Source: Saussurea involucrata
Lineage: Eukaryota; Streptophyta; Magnoliopsida; Asterales; Asteraceae
Reading direction: 5' to 3'
Assembly (NCBI GenBank): GCA_033807775.1
Contig: CM066321.1
Span: 248,670,422-248,734,421 of the forward strand
DNA length: 64,000 nucleotides
Shown: positions 22,752 to 33,754 of the stretch, piece by piece
Numbering within the stretch: position 1 is the first letter of the stretch
How the letters are laid out: each line of letters opens with the position of its first letter
The notes under the pieces: model-generated
Seen by the model: only the letters and a program-made list of their open reading frames with translations
What the model was told of the DNA's origin: nothing
Databases searched by the model: none
Program-made: the position numbers and the translations under genes

Positions 22752-25700
22752 ATGGGGTGGAAATACAGGGCTGGGTTGGTTCTAATTGCTACTGTTGTCA
22801 TCATATGGGTATCATCTGCAGAAGTCACCCAGGTCAAATTCTCAGATTTCTTGTATAAACTTGTAATCTTTTCTACTGTTTTATTGTTTCCATCAATTTA
22901 TATCTTTTAATCGATGAATATATATGTGATTGGGATTGGTAACATTGGGCGATCCACCCCTTAATTGTTTCTAAGATATATGTGTGTAGGTGTGTTTGTT
23001 TGACTTTTGTTGTTTGAAGATATCTGCAACACTCTTTATGAAATTGAGCCAGGGTTGAGGATTTCCTGATTTCTTGATTGCCTCTTTGAGATTTAACCCT
23101 GAAATGATTGTCAATTTGTTTGATGTTCTGGGATATTTGAGTTAGATCACATGGGTTTCTTGATGGTTTTACCCATGTAAATAGGGAATAGGGTTAAAAA
23201 GTCAACCTTTTATTTTGGTTCTATAAGTTACCGCCTATCTTTTTGTTGGATACAATCGTAATCAGTGAGCTTTAATCTGTTTCATGTTAATGTTCTTTTA
23301 GTATGCAATCAATTCATTCTGATTTAGCAAACAACATTTCAGTTTAAATGGTTCGTAGAGTTAAAATGGTAGATTTCTGTTTATGATGTTTCATGAATAA
23401 CACTTATCAATTGCAATTTTCATTTTGAGATGTTCAATATTGATTAGTTTTGGTTAGAAGGCCTTTGAAACCATACCTGAGGTGGTGAAACTTTTAACAT
23501 CAAGAAATTACTATATTAATTGCAGTTTTCCCATATACTATAGATCTCAAGCTAAAATGACTCATTTGTTCATTGTCATCATTGCAAGTTACTGATTCTA
23601 GTCTACAAAATTCCTCTACTTTCATTGTTGAGGGGCATTTTTGACATTTACCCAACATTCCAACCACATATATCCGATGGCACTTTGACTCTTTAGGATG
23701 TAGGGAGTATTCCACTCCTTTTTGCCAAACAGAGTTTATATTTTCTTTTGGAAAAAAATTCATCAAAGCTTAAACAGAATAATGGTGTTTTTAGTTAACA
23801 GATTTCTGACCATTTTGTATGTTAAAAAACAGGGAATTTTCACGGATTATAAACAACCATTTGCAGTAACATATCTTGGAGCTTCATTAATGGTAATTTA
23901 TCTTCCGATTGCATTCATCAAGGACTTGATATATACGTTAATCCGAAAACGAGCTGCTAGAAATGGTGCAAAAGCTCAATCCCCTCTTATGTACATTGGT
24001 GGCCCGGCAATATTTGAAATGGAAGTTGAAGGGTCATTAAATCGAAAAGATAGTGATCACGACATTTCTAGTCAAGATCAAGAAGAAGGGAACCTTTTAA
24101 TCCCTAAAAGCAAAAATGATAATTTACCATTGAAACAAGAAAGCGTGCTTACAACAAGGGAGGTTGCTACTTATGGATTCTGTATTGCACCTATCTGGTT
24201 TGTCACAGAGGTAATTATTTATGATTATGCAATCTGTTACGATTAACAAAAGGTGTTGGTGTTAAAATGTGAATTTTGAAGGAAATCCATTTGAAAAGCT
24301 ATAGGTTTGGGCTTGGAAGTGAAAAACAATGAATGTAGTTGTTAATGTTGGGCAGTTTGTTAATGGTTTCATTTGATGTCAGTATTTGTCAAATGCGGCA
24401 CTTGCACGTACGAGTGTTGCTAGTACGACAGTACTGTCATCAACCTCAGGGCTATTCACTCTATTCATTGGTGCGGCTTTGGGCCAAGATTCGTTAAATG
24501 TGACGAAGATAGTTTCTGTGTTTGTCAGCATGGCTGGTGTTGCTATGACCACTATGGGCAAAACTTGGGCTGCAGATGAAGCAGCTTCAAGTTCCTCTTC
24601 GTAAGTCCCTCCCTCACCCCCTTCCTTCTTTTAAATCATCAACAACCCCACTTTCATTAGCTGGCCTGGGCACCCATGGTTACCAAAAAAGAAAAAGAGA
24701 TGTGTATGTGTGTGTATATATATTCGTGTTTGTTTATATTATATAGAGGAGTTGTAATCTTTCCGTTTTTTCTTTTGTCCAATCTTTACGACCAAATGTT
24801 TTGTTTTTTCATCAATTTGGTGTTGTTATTGAATGTTTCAGGGCATTGACTGATATATAGTTGAACTTTTTGTTTCTTTTAAAGAAATGGTGGTCGCTCT
24901 CTCGTTGGCGATATGTTTGGGCTTTGCTCAGCTATATCATATGGGCTCTTTACTGGTGAGTATGATCTTTTCTCAAGTTATATGTTAAAAACTTTATGAT
25001 CTTGAGTCTCATTATGTCAAATTGTCAATATCAACATATCATTATATATATATATATAAGATCGAGTCTCGTTATGTGAAATTGTCAATATCAACGTACG
25101 ATATCATATATATATATATATATATATATAGGGGAATAAATAAATGAGAACCACAAAAAGGTGAGAACCAGAAATCATGTGTTGTTTCACATTAACAATA
25201 CATGTGGAAATGTAGTGTTGTTTAACAATGTTATTATTTTTAATGTGTATTTTTTGTTTCATATTATGAAACAAGTTTGTACTTTCACATGCATTGTTTC
25301 ACAGCATGAAACAACACATGATAAATGGTTCTCAACTTTTTTGTGGTTCTCATTTGATTATGCCCCAATATATGTGTATATATGTATAGGCAAAATGCAT
25401 CAAAGTTTGGTTTAGTTCCTATTTAGTGTAATGAAGAATTTTTTTCTCAATCAATGTAAAAAAGTTTCAAATTTTCATATTTAGTGTAACGTTAGATGAC
25501 GTGAATGTCGATTTTTCGTCCATTTCGTCGTAACTCTTTTGTAAACATTTCCTAAACCTTTTGTAAACAGTATCCACGTCATCAGATGCTACAAAATCAG
25601 TAGGTTACCGGTCAAATTATGTACAAAATAGGAAAATTTTAGAGTTTGTTACATCGATCGAGAAAAAAAAATCAAATAGGTACTAAACCAAACTTTGTTG

Positions 25701-27646
25701 CATTTTGATGCAGTTTGATATATATATATGTATATATATATTATAGCATTTTATCATATACGTGAGGGAATATTCCTTATATATATAATAGGGGAATAAT
25801 CAAATGAGAATTACAAAAAGGTTGGGAAGTGTGAGAACCAGTAATCATGTGTTGTTTCACATTGTGAAACACTGTACTTTCACATGCATTGTTTACAATG
25901 TGAAACAACAAGCGATTAGTGGGTGTCACTTGATTATGTGTGTGTGTGTGTATGCATGTGTGTTTACCTTTTGTTCTATATGATTGGATGATAATGCAGT
26001 TTTATTCAACTTTATTACAGTGCTTCTTAAAAAGTTCTCTGGGGAGGAAGGCGAACGTGTTGATGTGCAAAAATTGTTTGGATATATTGGTTTATTTACA
26101 CTTGTAGCTCTATGGTGGCTCGGTAAGTCTAAGCTATCAATCGCGCAAATCTATAATACTCATATTATTATCAAACTACACCATTCCTTTCTTTAGAAAA
26201 AATTATGTAGGTTGTTGGACATTATCTTTTTGTAACCATATTCATTCTTCCAGAAAAAAGGAAAAAAAAGGTTTCTGTTTATGGTTCACCTGCAACATAT
26301 TGATAGAAAGCAAAAACCCTCGCAGTCCTTGGTATTTGATCTGATTTTTCAACATTCACATCTTATGTAACTGATTATTGATGGAGTTGTCATTGAATAA
26401 CACAAATCTTCATTAAGGTTATGTTTGGCACACTAGCTGATAAGCTGGCTGTAGGCTGATAAGCTAGATGACAATGTAGAATGACTAAAAGGAAAATATA
26501 AGGGAGCAAAATATAAAGGATATAACTGGAATAAAGTGAAAAAAGGCCTAATAAGCTATCAGAAGTAGGTTTTCGAAATTCTAGCTTATGGTATACCAAA
26601 CCGGGATTTTTCAATAAGAGCAAAAAATAAGCTAGCTTATGGATGGCAAACATGGCCTAAGAGTCATTAAAATGGGATATTGCTGAAACTTGTGCATTGA
26701 CTGCTATAAATTTTTTTTATTTGATTTATGACGGGATGTCGCTTCCTTTTCAGTTTGGCCACTAACGGCGTTAGGAATTGAACCCAAGTTCAAGATTCCT
26801 CACTCGGCAAAGATGGACGAGGTAGTTATTGCCAACGGACTTATTGGGAGTGTCCTTTCCGACTATTTTTGGTAGGCAGATAAATAGCTTTTTATTTTAT
26901 TTTTTGGACTTAAATTTGTTATTAGATGTCTAAACGAATATATTTTGTGTTCATTAGGGCATTATGTGTCGTATGGACAACTCCATTGGTGGCCACCTTG
27001 GGCATGTCACTCACTATCCCGCTTGCCATGGTGGCTGATATGATGATCCATGGCCGCCATTATTCCGCCATTTACATTCTTGGTTCCCTTCAGGTAATAT
27101 ATGTTGGTTGTGATAGTGCTTTCTTTTTAATTATTTCAAATAATAGGATTTCATGCTTTCTAGTCCCATGGGTGAGATACAATTTTGACTTTTGAGGTCA
27201 AACTTGTTAAGTTGCAAACTTAAAATTGATATGCTTTTTATTACAGATTTAACACCAACATCTTTCTGCATCTAGGCTTTGTAATAGCTGGAACTTTTTA
27301 GCTAAAAATTTCACAGAAAGCTGAAGAAACGTATCAAATTTTTGATCCAAAAGTTCGTCCATTTGACTTAATGTTTTGCTTTCTTTTTTGTTTGTATTGG
27401 TGTCATTGATCTAACATAAGGAATAGCTTCTTTGGCTAATGATATTGGACCTCAAGATTCAGTTATTGAAGCGTTGTTTAGACGTTTAGCTAACCTTTGA
27501 ACACTGTTATCAACCAATATGGCGATTCAAGAAAGAGGCATGCTGTTTTTGCTGACGTTTGGGCGATCTTTTGTGGTTTACAGGTATTTGCTGGTTTCGT
27601 GATTGCTAATCTTCCGGATAAAATCTCAAAAAAAATGGGGTTATAG
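22752..27646 (+). CDS. EamA/DMT-superfamily transporter, SLC35F5-like, 8 exons
   Basis: Coding exons 22752-22832, 23833-24210, 24383-24600, 24885-24955, 26000-26122, 26754-26871, 26958-27093 and 27584-27646 join in frame to 395 aa, with GT..AG at every intron. The protein starts MGWKYRAGLVLIATVVIIW, a first membrane helix. It continues with hydrophobic segments (PFAVTYLGASLMVIYLPIAF; ATYGFCIAPIWFVTE; then YLSNAALARTSVASTTVLSS in exon 3, typical of EamA repeats) and ends with helices from exons 5-8. A hydrophilic, charged loop (about residues 70-140) separates helices 2 and 3, as in SLC35F5/THI74-type proteins. About ten membrane helices are expected. Length (395 aa) fits plant relatives. Substrate unknown; relatives sit in vacuolar, Golgi or mitochondrial membranes, so location is not inferred. 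The start is the first ATG after the leader. The LINE ends only 0.5 kb upstream, so the promoter region is hemmed in by transposons. Confidence 0.9.
25131..25366. mobile_element. MITE with ~60-bp terminal inverted repeats (transporter intron 4)
   Basis: Left end GGGGAATAAATAAATGAGAA and reverse-complemented right end GGGGCATAATCAAATGAGAA continue as inverted repeats through ACCACAAAAAGGTGAGAACC and ATCATGTGTTGTTTCA. It lies in TA-rich sequence, so a TA duplication is possible but unprovable. A related, more decayed copy lies at about 25791-25935 in the same intron. Confidence 0.75.
25390..25708. mobile_element. MITE-like element with inverted ends (transporter intron 4)
   Basis: Begins CAAAATGCATCAAAGTTTGG and ends with its near-exact reverse complement (CCAAACTTTGTTGCATTTTG); the similarity runs on through TTTAGTTCCTATTT. 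About 320 bp, non-coding. Superfamily not determined. Confidence 0.7.
25791..25935. mobile_element. Decayed relative of the 25131 MITE
   Basis: Left end GGGGAATAATCAAATGAGAA and AATCATGTGTTGTTTCACAT are clear; the right end is worn (GTGTCACTTGATTATG). Same intron and same orientation class as the 25131-25366 copy. Confidence 0.6.
26417..26660. mobile_element. hAT-type MITE (transporter intron 5)
   Basis: Left end AGGTTATGTTTGGCA and reverse-complemented right end AGGCCATGTTTGCCA, with inverted TAGCTGATAAGCT / TAAGCTAGCTTATT inside. The GGCCATGTTTGGCA-type end is common among plant hAT MITEs. An exact 8-bp duplication could not be fixed (TTCATTAA versus GTCATTAA nearby). Confidence 0.6.
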
Positions 27647-28201
27647 CAGGCAGCAGTGTGATTTGGTTGCCATCACTAACTCTTGCCTTCTAAAGATTCT
27701 TCTTCTTTTGAAATCTTGATTCCTTGTTGAGCTTCAACATTCCAAGCCTGCGGATGAAACAATCTTGGATTTGATTGCTTGAAAAATGAAGTCGTGGTTC
27801 AAAATTGTGATATATACATGTATTTTTTGTTCTTGATTCAAGTCTTGTCTTTCAAATTTGTGGGTATTCGTTAGGGCATGTAATGCAAGACTGGTAGATG
27901 ATCTGTAGCAACTCTAAACATGTTAATATATTAAATGTCTTGATTTCTTTTCTTTTTAGGTTTTTTTTGTTGGTTATGTTGCAAATTGGTCCAATTTGTG
28001 TTTAAAACTAGTTGTATATGTGTGTGTTGCTTTGGCGTTATTCTTTATTCAAGTATGTATTAGATTGTGTGGCAACGTGAGCCAACGCCAGCAACAAAGG
28101 GGCAGCCCTCTCTCTCTATCTCGGTCTCCGTTTAACATCATATATCGATTTGGAGAACATTTGATTGGTTGTAGTGCAGATTAAGGAGCTGCTCCTCCAT
28201 A
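27647..28201 (+). other. Transporter 3' region and spacer
   Basis: Downstream of the stop codon: probable 3' UTR to about 27960, then AT-rich spacer. No second gene was seen; a 62-codon open frame here has no recognisable content. Confidence 0.5.
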
Positions 28202-28486
28202 GCCTTGCCTAGAGATGGCCAAACTGACCCGACCCGACCCGAAACCGGCCAAGAACCGGTTCTGACCCGGCCCGGTCAAGAACCGGTTTTGAGCCCGAGA
28301 GCCGGGACCGGTTCGGCTATATATAGATTTCATCGCCCGACCCGGCCCGACCCGGGACCGGTTCGTGACCCGACCCGGCCCGACCCGATTTTTTTCAAAA
28401 AAATAGATCCGTTGGCTAGCCGTTTTATAGCCGTTTTATATCCCTTGTGACCGTTTTTTTCATCAAAAAACACCCTCCAAACCCCA

Positions 28487-28494
28487 TATAAATA
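28487..28494 (+). promoter_or_regulatory. Probable TATA box of the hAT transposase gene
   Basis: TATAAATA lies 160 bp upstream of the ATG, after the GC-rich subterminal repeats. The same motif is preserved at the matching place in the second copy (about 52771-52778, minus strand). Confidence 0.55.
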
Positions 28495-28655
28495 CTAGGG
28501 GTGTTATGGAGGTCATCACCACCTTACATTGCTTACAAAACGCAAAAAAACGCATACAATTCTCATTTCTCGGCTCTTATATTCGTTTCTCGCAAAAAAC
28601 GCATACAATTCTCTAGTCTCTAGTCTATACTCTCTACTCTCTAGTATCAAAAAAA

Positions 28656-30872
28656 ATGGCCGAACAAAATTACGTCGTTGTTGTCGATCATTCACGAAAA
28701 GCAGCGGTTTGGGATAATTTCAACTTGGTCAAATTTCCCGACGGTACAAAAAAAGCTCAATGCAAACGGTGTGGAGATTTCCTAAAACCCGAATCAAATA
28801 GCACGTTAAAGCGCCACTTCGAGGATAGATGCAAGAGGTTGAAATCGGGTGACGATCCAACTCAACCCATACTTGACAATTCCGGTCAAGTATGGTCGTA
28901 TGATAATGATCTCGCCCGAGAAATGCAAATGAAATGTGCCATTCAAATGGCGTTGCCGTTCGGACATTTCGACAATCCTCACATGACAAACATGATCAAA
29001 AATGGGTTCCAACCACGCTACACTCCGGTAAGTCGTCAAACTCTTAAGCGTGATGCTTTAAAATATTGGAATAAAGTTCAAAAAAATATGCGAGAAATGT
29101 TTTTAAACTTACCCAACAAAGTTTCTTTAACTTGTGATGTATGGAGCGCACCATTCGGATTGCCAGATTCTTATATATGCATAACGGCACATTGGATTGT
29201 GCCGACATCGTGGCAATTATGCAAACGTGTAATCACGTTTGAGCTCTTTGGTTCGCCACATTCGGGTGAGCGTCAGTTTTCTATAATTATGAGATGTCTT
29301 CAATATTATAATTTAAAAAATAAAGTTATTAGTATTTCGTTTGATAATGCTAGTAATAATACGGCATGCGTAGACCGATTACGTTTGGCTTTATCCCCTA
29401 TTTTAGAGGGAAAATTATTTCATACACGTTGTTGCGCACACATAATAAACTTAGCCGTTCAAGACGGCTTAAGTAAACTTAATGAGCCTTTAACTAAGTT
29501 TAGGCTTATGTTACGTCGAATTTTCACAAGAAATAAAAAAACGCAAAACTTATATAAAGATTATTGCAAACAAGTCGGTTTTAAAGCTTTGGGACCGGCG
29601 CACGATATGCCGGTTCGATGGAATTCGACTTGGAAAATGATGGATAATTTATTAAGACAACAACAATATATTCAAGCATTTTATAACATTTATTACCCGG
29701 ATAACACGATAACTCAGGATGATTGGACAAGGATTCATGGCTTTCACGATATTTTGGGTGATTTCAAAACTGCAACAACTTTGTTATCCGGTGTTTATTA
29801 TCCAACGAGCCCTTTACTTTTAAATCAACTTTATATTTTGGCAAGTAAAATTGCTCAATACGAACAGGATTTGCACTTTCACGACGTCGTGAAACCAATG
29901 AAAGAAAAATTGGTAAAATATTTTAAAAAGATCCCCTTCACTTTTCTTTGTGCCACGACATTAAACCCGTTTTTAAATGTTACGGGTGTCGAAGTTTTAA
30001 TACACGCAATATGTGTATCGTTTGGTTTGGATTCTCTTACAAATTCTAGCTTTTCAAGGAAACGCATACAACAATTTAATACTGATTTTCATCAATTATA
30101 TGAGATTTATAGAGTTAATTATGGGGGAGGAAGCCAACAAACCCCTACACCTCAAATGTTTTCACCGGGTTCTAGTAGCAGTCGTGGCCGAAACCGAGAA
30201 GACTTAATGCAAACTTTAATGCAATCGGTTGTCATGGAATCTTCTAAAAAAGCTAGATATGATGGAGATAATTTGGGTGAATTCAATCAATACATACGTA
30301 CTAATTTTATAACGGCATCCTTCACAAACGTCGTAGATGTTGAATCCCTAGATTTATTAGAATGGTGGAAAAGTAAACAATCAAGTTTCCCAATTATGGC
30401 CACTATTGCACTTGATATACTAACAATCCAAGCTAGTACTGTAGCTTCGGAGTCGGCCTTTTCTCTTAGTGGCAGGATCATATCGGAGCGTCGGACAAAA
30501 TTAACCCCAAAATCGGTGGAGTGCTGCGTATGTCTGAAGGATTACTTGGATGGAGAAGACCGCATTCAAAATCGAACGAACCTGGAGGATGATCTAGAAG
30601 GCGTGGAAGAAAACTTATTCGAAAACGAGACGGATGAACTACTAAGTACGCCGTCCGTATCCGATACTTCTGAAGTTAGTAGTGTCGTAGATGACGAAGA
30701 AGTAGACATCGACCCCCTTGACGATCAAACGGCTCTTACACGACTGATGCAGTACAATACTCTTGAAGTCTACAATACAGATCAGAATCCATACTACGTT
30801 CCATACAATCCATTCAATTACTATCCGGGTGATGGGGGTGGAAGTTCGGGAGCGGGACCTTCGAATGTTTAG
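28656..30872 (+). CDS. hAT transposase, BED zinc finger type, 738 aa, intact
   Basis: Single-exon gene. Residues ~17-62 form a BED zinc finger (KAQCKRCGD with HFEDRCK as second ligand pair) for DNA binding. The core contains LTCDVWSAPFG and ISFDNASNN, where the first two catalytic Asp residues are expected, and a Cys/His segment (HTRCCAHIINLAVQDG) typical of plant Ac-like transposases. The C-terminal hAT dimerisation region is clear: EWWKSKQSSFP, ILTIQASTVASESAFS (with the likely catalytic Glu) and SGRIISERRTKLTP. An acidic, low-complexity tail ends the protein. Length and domain order match the RICESLEEPER/Ac group. No stop or frameshift was found, unlike the copy at 50320-52554. The start is the ATG at 28656, aligned with the start of the second copy. 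Confidence 0.92.
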   Translation: MAEQNYVVVVDHSRKAAVWDNFNLVKFPDGTKKAQCKRCGDFLKPESNSTLKRHFEDRCKRLKSGDDPTQPILDNSGQVWSYDNDLAREMQMKCAIQMALPFGHFDNPHMTNMIKNGFQPRYTPVSRQTLKRDALKYWNKVQKNMREMFLNLPNKVSLTCDVWSAPFGLPDSYICITAHWIVPTSWQLCKRVITFELFGSPHSGERQFSIIMRCLQYYNLKNKVISISFDNASNNTACVDRLRLALSPILEGKLFHTRCCAHIINLAVQDGLSKLNEPLTKFRLMLRRIFTRNKKTQNLYKDYCKQVGFKALGPAHDMPVRWNSTWKMMDNLLRQQQYIQAFYNIYYPDNTITQDDWTRIHGFHDILGDFKTATTLLSGVYYPTSPLLLNQLYILASKIAQYEQDLHFHDVVKPMKEKLVKYFKKIPFTFLCATTLNPFLNVTGVEVLIHAICVSFGLDSLTNSSFSRKRIQQFNTDFHQLYEIYRVNYGGGSQQTPTPQMFSPGSSSSRGRNREDLMQTLMQSVVMESSKKARYDGDNLGEFNQYIRTNFITASFTNVVDVESLDLLEWWKSKQSSFPIMATIALDILTIQASTVASESAFSLSGRIISERRTKLTPKSVECCVCLKDYLDGEDRIQNRTNLEDDLEGVEENLFENETDELLSTPSVSDTSEVSSVVDDEEVDIDPLDDQTALTRLMQYNTLEVYNTDQNPYYVPYNPFNYYPGDGGGSSGAGPSNV

Positions 30873-31419
30873 AATTTATGTATTGTAACTTGTAACTTTA
30901 TATATAAATTATAAAACGTAAAAGTGTATTTTAGTGATATATATTATAAATAAAACGTATTTTTAAAGTGTATTTTACTTATCCAATGATTCCAATCCAA
31001 TTTTTTTTTGTTAAAGTTTAGTAATTAATTATTATACAAAGAAAGTAGTTAAAAAACATAAAAATCGCGAACCCGATCATAAAACCGGTTCTCGGCCCGA
31101 CCCGGCCCGGTTTTCCTAAAACCGGGTTCACTTACGCTTAAACGGGTCAGGGGATCTCGGTTTAAACCCGACCCGACCCGGTTCTGGGCTGACCCGGTTC
31201 TCGCTGTTACTGTGTGGAACCGGGTTGTCCCCCGACCCGACCCGACCCGGCCCGAACCCGTTTTTTGGCCACCTCTAGCCTTGCCCCACAAGCACCTAAC
31301 CTTCTTTTTGCTCTTTGCCAAGCATTTGGTACCAAGTTTCCTCCTTTTTTAGTAACAAAATGAATCAAAAGGACCAAAGTAGGACCCATAGTGGGCTAAT
31401 TCATGAATTGAATCAAATG

Positions 31420-32210
31420 GTTTTATTTTAAAGAGTCACGCTCTTTCACTTTAAAGGCCCTAACCTCTTTCTTTCCATAGAGGATAGATAAAGAAAAAGA
31501 AAAGATATAGTGACCGTGCCGTAAGACCTTGTTCCTTTCTACTTGACTAAGTAATATTCCACTCGTGCGCGAAGGAAGAAGCGGATCAATCAGAATGGAG
31601 ACAGGGAGGAGAGGTAAAAGAGAGATTTTCGAGCTAGGATGCATGTGATAGAGTAATCCCTAGCGAGTAGTATGGTACTATAGGGAATCCAACACCTAGT
31701 GATTTACATTTTACACCATATCTTCTATACTTCGGTGGAAAAACTAGCCGAGTCTTCCAAGCTTCTGGCTAAAATGAGTCTTGGTTCTACCCACTGACAA
31801 GAATTTTTCGACTTGATTAAAAGTTTGATTGTGGATTGCTATTTCGGGGTTCCATGCCCATGGCCGACTTCTCTACCACTGAGCTATTGAGGAACAACGT
31901 ACTTAAGGAAGCCAACTCTCGTTTTTTGGACCAACCTATGAGCTGTTCCCTTGCGGCATTCTTGCTTTTATATAGCTGGAGTTCATGCTTCAAGTAGGAA
32001 CATATAAGGAAAGGGAAAAACGGTTAAGAATGACTTTGCTAGGAGTTAGTACCTTTCAATCAAGCACAATTTAGCCCTATGATTGAATTGCGATAGTTGG
32101 ATTCCCTCTTCCTATAGCTATGACTAGCAACCCTATAAGTCAGTTTTTACCCCCTCTTTTAAGGTCGAGCCTATAGAAAAGTAAATATGGTCTAGCTAGT
32201 TATGTAATAT
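31420..32210. other. Possible organellar (mitochondrial) DNA insertion
   Basis: Composition and wording change abruptly from the AT-rich surroundings to mixed, non-repetitive sequence of a type familiar from plant mitochondrial spacers, with a tRNA-like half (31850-31893). No complete organellar gene is present. Assignment is by impression and needs a search; it could be old nuclear sequence. Confidence 0.4.
31850..31893 (-). pseudogene. 5' half of an organelle-type tRNA gene
   Basis: On the minus strand, TCCTCAATAGCTCAGTGGTA followed by GAGAAGTCGG matches the acceptor and D-arm layout of trnN-like organellar tRNAs. The sequence then diverges with no anticodon stem partner and no T arm, so it cannot encode a tRNA. 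Confidence 0.45.
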
Positions 32211-33681
32211 TTATAATTATATACAACAAATACTTGCATACTCTTTTCACATTTGGTGAGAGTTAATCCATAGACCTCCTTCTGGGAGGTTCGATTATTC
32301 TCAGTAACCCAGACACCCTGAACCAATGACCCCTTGTTACTTTAATATTATTACAAAAAGCTACGATGCCATCCTCTACAGTGCCCCAGTGTCCTTAGAC
32401 CTGTACCCACCTCTACTCTTCATGTGCCACCATCTTCCTCTCCCTTTTCACACACGTAAAAATACACCATCCCATCCCCTCCCCTCCCCTAAAAGAATAC
32501 CCTTCATACACATACAACCCTTCCCGATGTCATTTCCCACCGTCTTCCTTTCCCCCTCGCACACGCAACACTAGTAGTTTGGTGAAGATGATGCAGAGAC
32601 TTCTTCATCGTGGGAAAGATCGTGTATAGTGGGGGGAGGAAGGACGCTAGTGGTGTTTCATCGAGGAAGAGGGGGGGGGGGCGAGAGTGGGATGTAGAAG
32701 AAGAGAAGATAAATTATGCAAGTCTTATTGGTGCAAGACTATATTTGATTCGGTTAGAGCCTCTTATCTTTGAATATGGTATGGACAAAAGTGGTAACCT
32801 TATCTCTTAAATTTCATCTTATTTTCGCCCAACACAATTCTTTTGATTTAAACGTTAGTTTTGGTCCAGATGCATCCCGAATTTACAAAAAAGTGAAAAA
32901 CGCAAAACACGACGATTGTAGATCTGTGTGTTTGCTTTTCCAGAACATCTTGAATCACTTAAATTAGGGCTTCGATGTGTGAGATATGCTTAAAATTGGA
33001 CATCCTCGCAAATCTGCCATCATTTTTTTTCTTTTCGTTTCATTGTTCAATCATTGGCGTATTTAAGTTGAACTTTTAAGCGATAAAATAGACACTTGTA
33101 CAAATTCAGACGTTTGTCAGTTTACAAAAACAAACAGTCTTATGGATTCAGATTTCAGACTTCAGCACCATCTCTTAAAATCAGAAGTGAAACCAGACTT
33201 CAGACTTTAACACCTCTTAAAAAACAAACTAAAAATAAATAAAAGAAGACGAAAATAAATTAACATTATAATAAGATGAAATTGGTAAAATGACCATTTT
33301 GCCTTTAAATTTAACAGAAACCGAAGGATTGGTTGAGTGAGAGACCAAATCCATATAAAATGCAAATTTTGAAAGTTTTCATCATATCACGTGAGAAGTG
33401 CCATTTTTGGTGAGAAGTGTTTTTACACCGTTTATCATTTTTAATTTAATACCCTCCCATGAATTGTGGCTTAAAAGGGAATTGATCCGGTGCATCCCAT
33501 ACTAACGTTAGTCCATTTCTCATCAAACGATTGATAAACACTTCTAATGTTTCTCATCAAATTTGACACTTCTCTCCGAAATCCAACTCTTTCATGCAAT
33601 AAATAAAGTTTAGAGAACAATTTTTTAATTCATTCAAAAATTTATATTAGAAGCATACAAAAAATTAAACGCTTTTGAAAG
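32211..33681. other. Spacer without recognisable genes
   Basis: Pyrimidine-rich stretch (32400-32580), a G-run (32671-32680) and AT-rich DNA. Short open frames at 32326-32967 have no domain and no splice context. Confidence 0.5.
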
Positions 33682-33754
33682 TGGAGCTGTGGGGGATCGA
33701 ACCCCGTGCCTCTCGCATGCAAAGCGAGCGCTCTACCATTTGAGCTACACCCCC
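33682..33754 (-). tRNA. tRNA-Ala (anticodon UGC), possibly degraded
   Basis: 73 nt on the minus strand starting GGGGGTGTAGCTCAAATGGT. The anticodon stem-loop GCTCGCTTTGCATGCGAG has anticodon TGC and a consensus T loop (GGGTTCGATCC). The D arm and anticodon arm fold perfectly. The acceptor stem has one G-G mismatch at the fifth pair and the T stem a C-A mismatch at its first pair. A run of six T's follows about 25 bases after the 3' end, suitable for RNA polymerase III termination. The two mismatches leave open whether it is a working gene or a recent pseudogene. Confidence 0.8.

Larger units (their letters stand above)
28210..31277 (+). mobile_element. Complete hAT transposon, copy 1
   Basis: A 3068-bp element with ends TAGAGATGGCCAAA (left) and TAGAGGTGGCCAAA (right, reverse complement). 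It is flanked by the exact 8-bp duplication GCCTTGCC (28202-28209 and 31278-31285), diagnostic for hAT. Both subterminal regions are dense in ACCCGACCCG and AACCGGTT words, probable transposase contact sites. The single gene inside is open from start to stop. With both ends, duplication and gene intact, it is a credible autonomous element. A damaged relative lies at 49917-53062. Confidence 0.93.

Noticed and set aside
23500..23766. 88-codon minus-strand frame in transporter intron 1
   Set aside because: No domain, antisense to an intron, and normal for AT-rich DNA.
32326..32967. Short frames that could be a small gene
   Set aside because: No recognisable domain, composition biased by C-runs and a G-run, no splice or promoter support.
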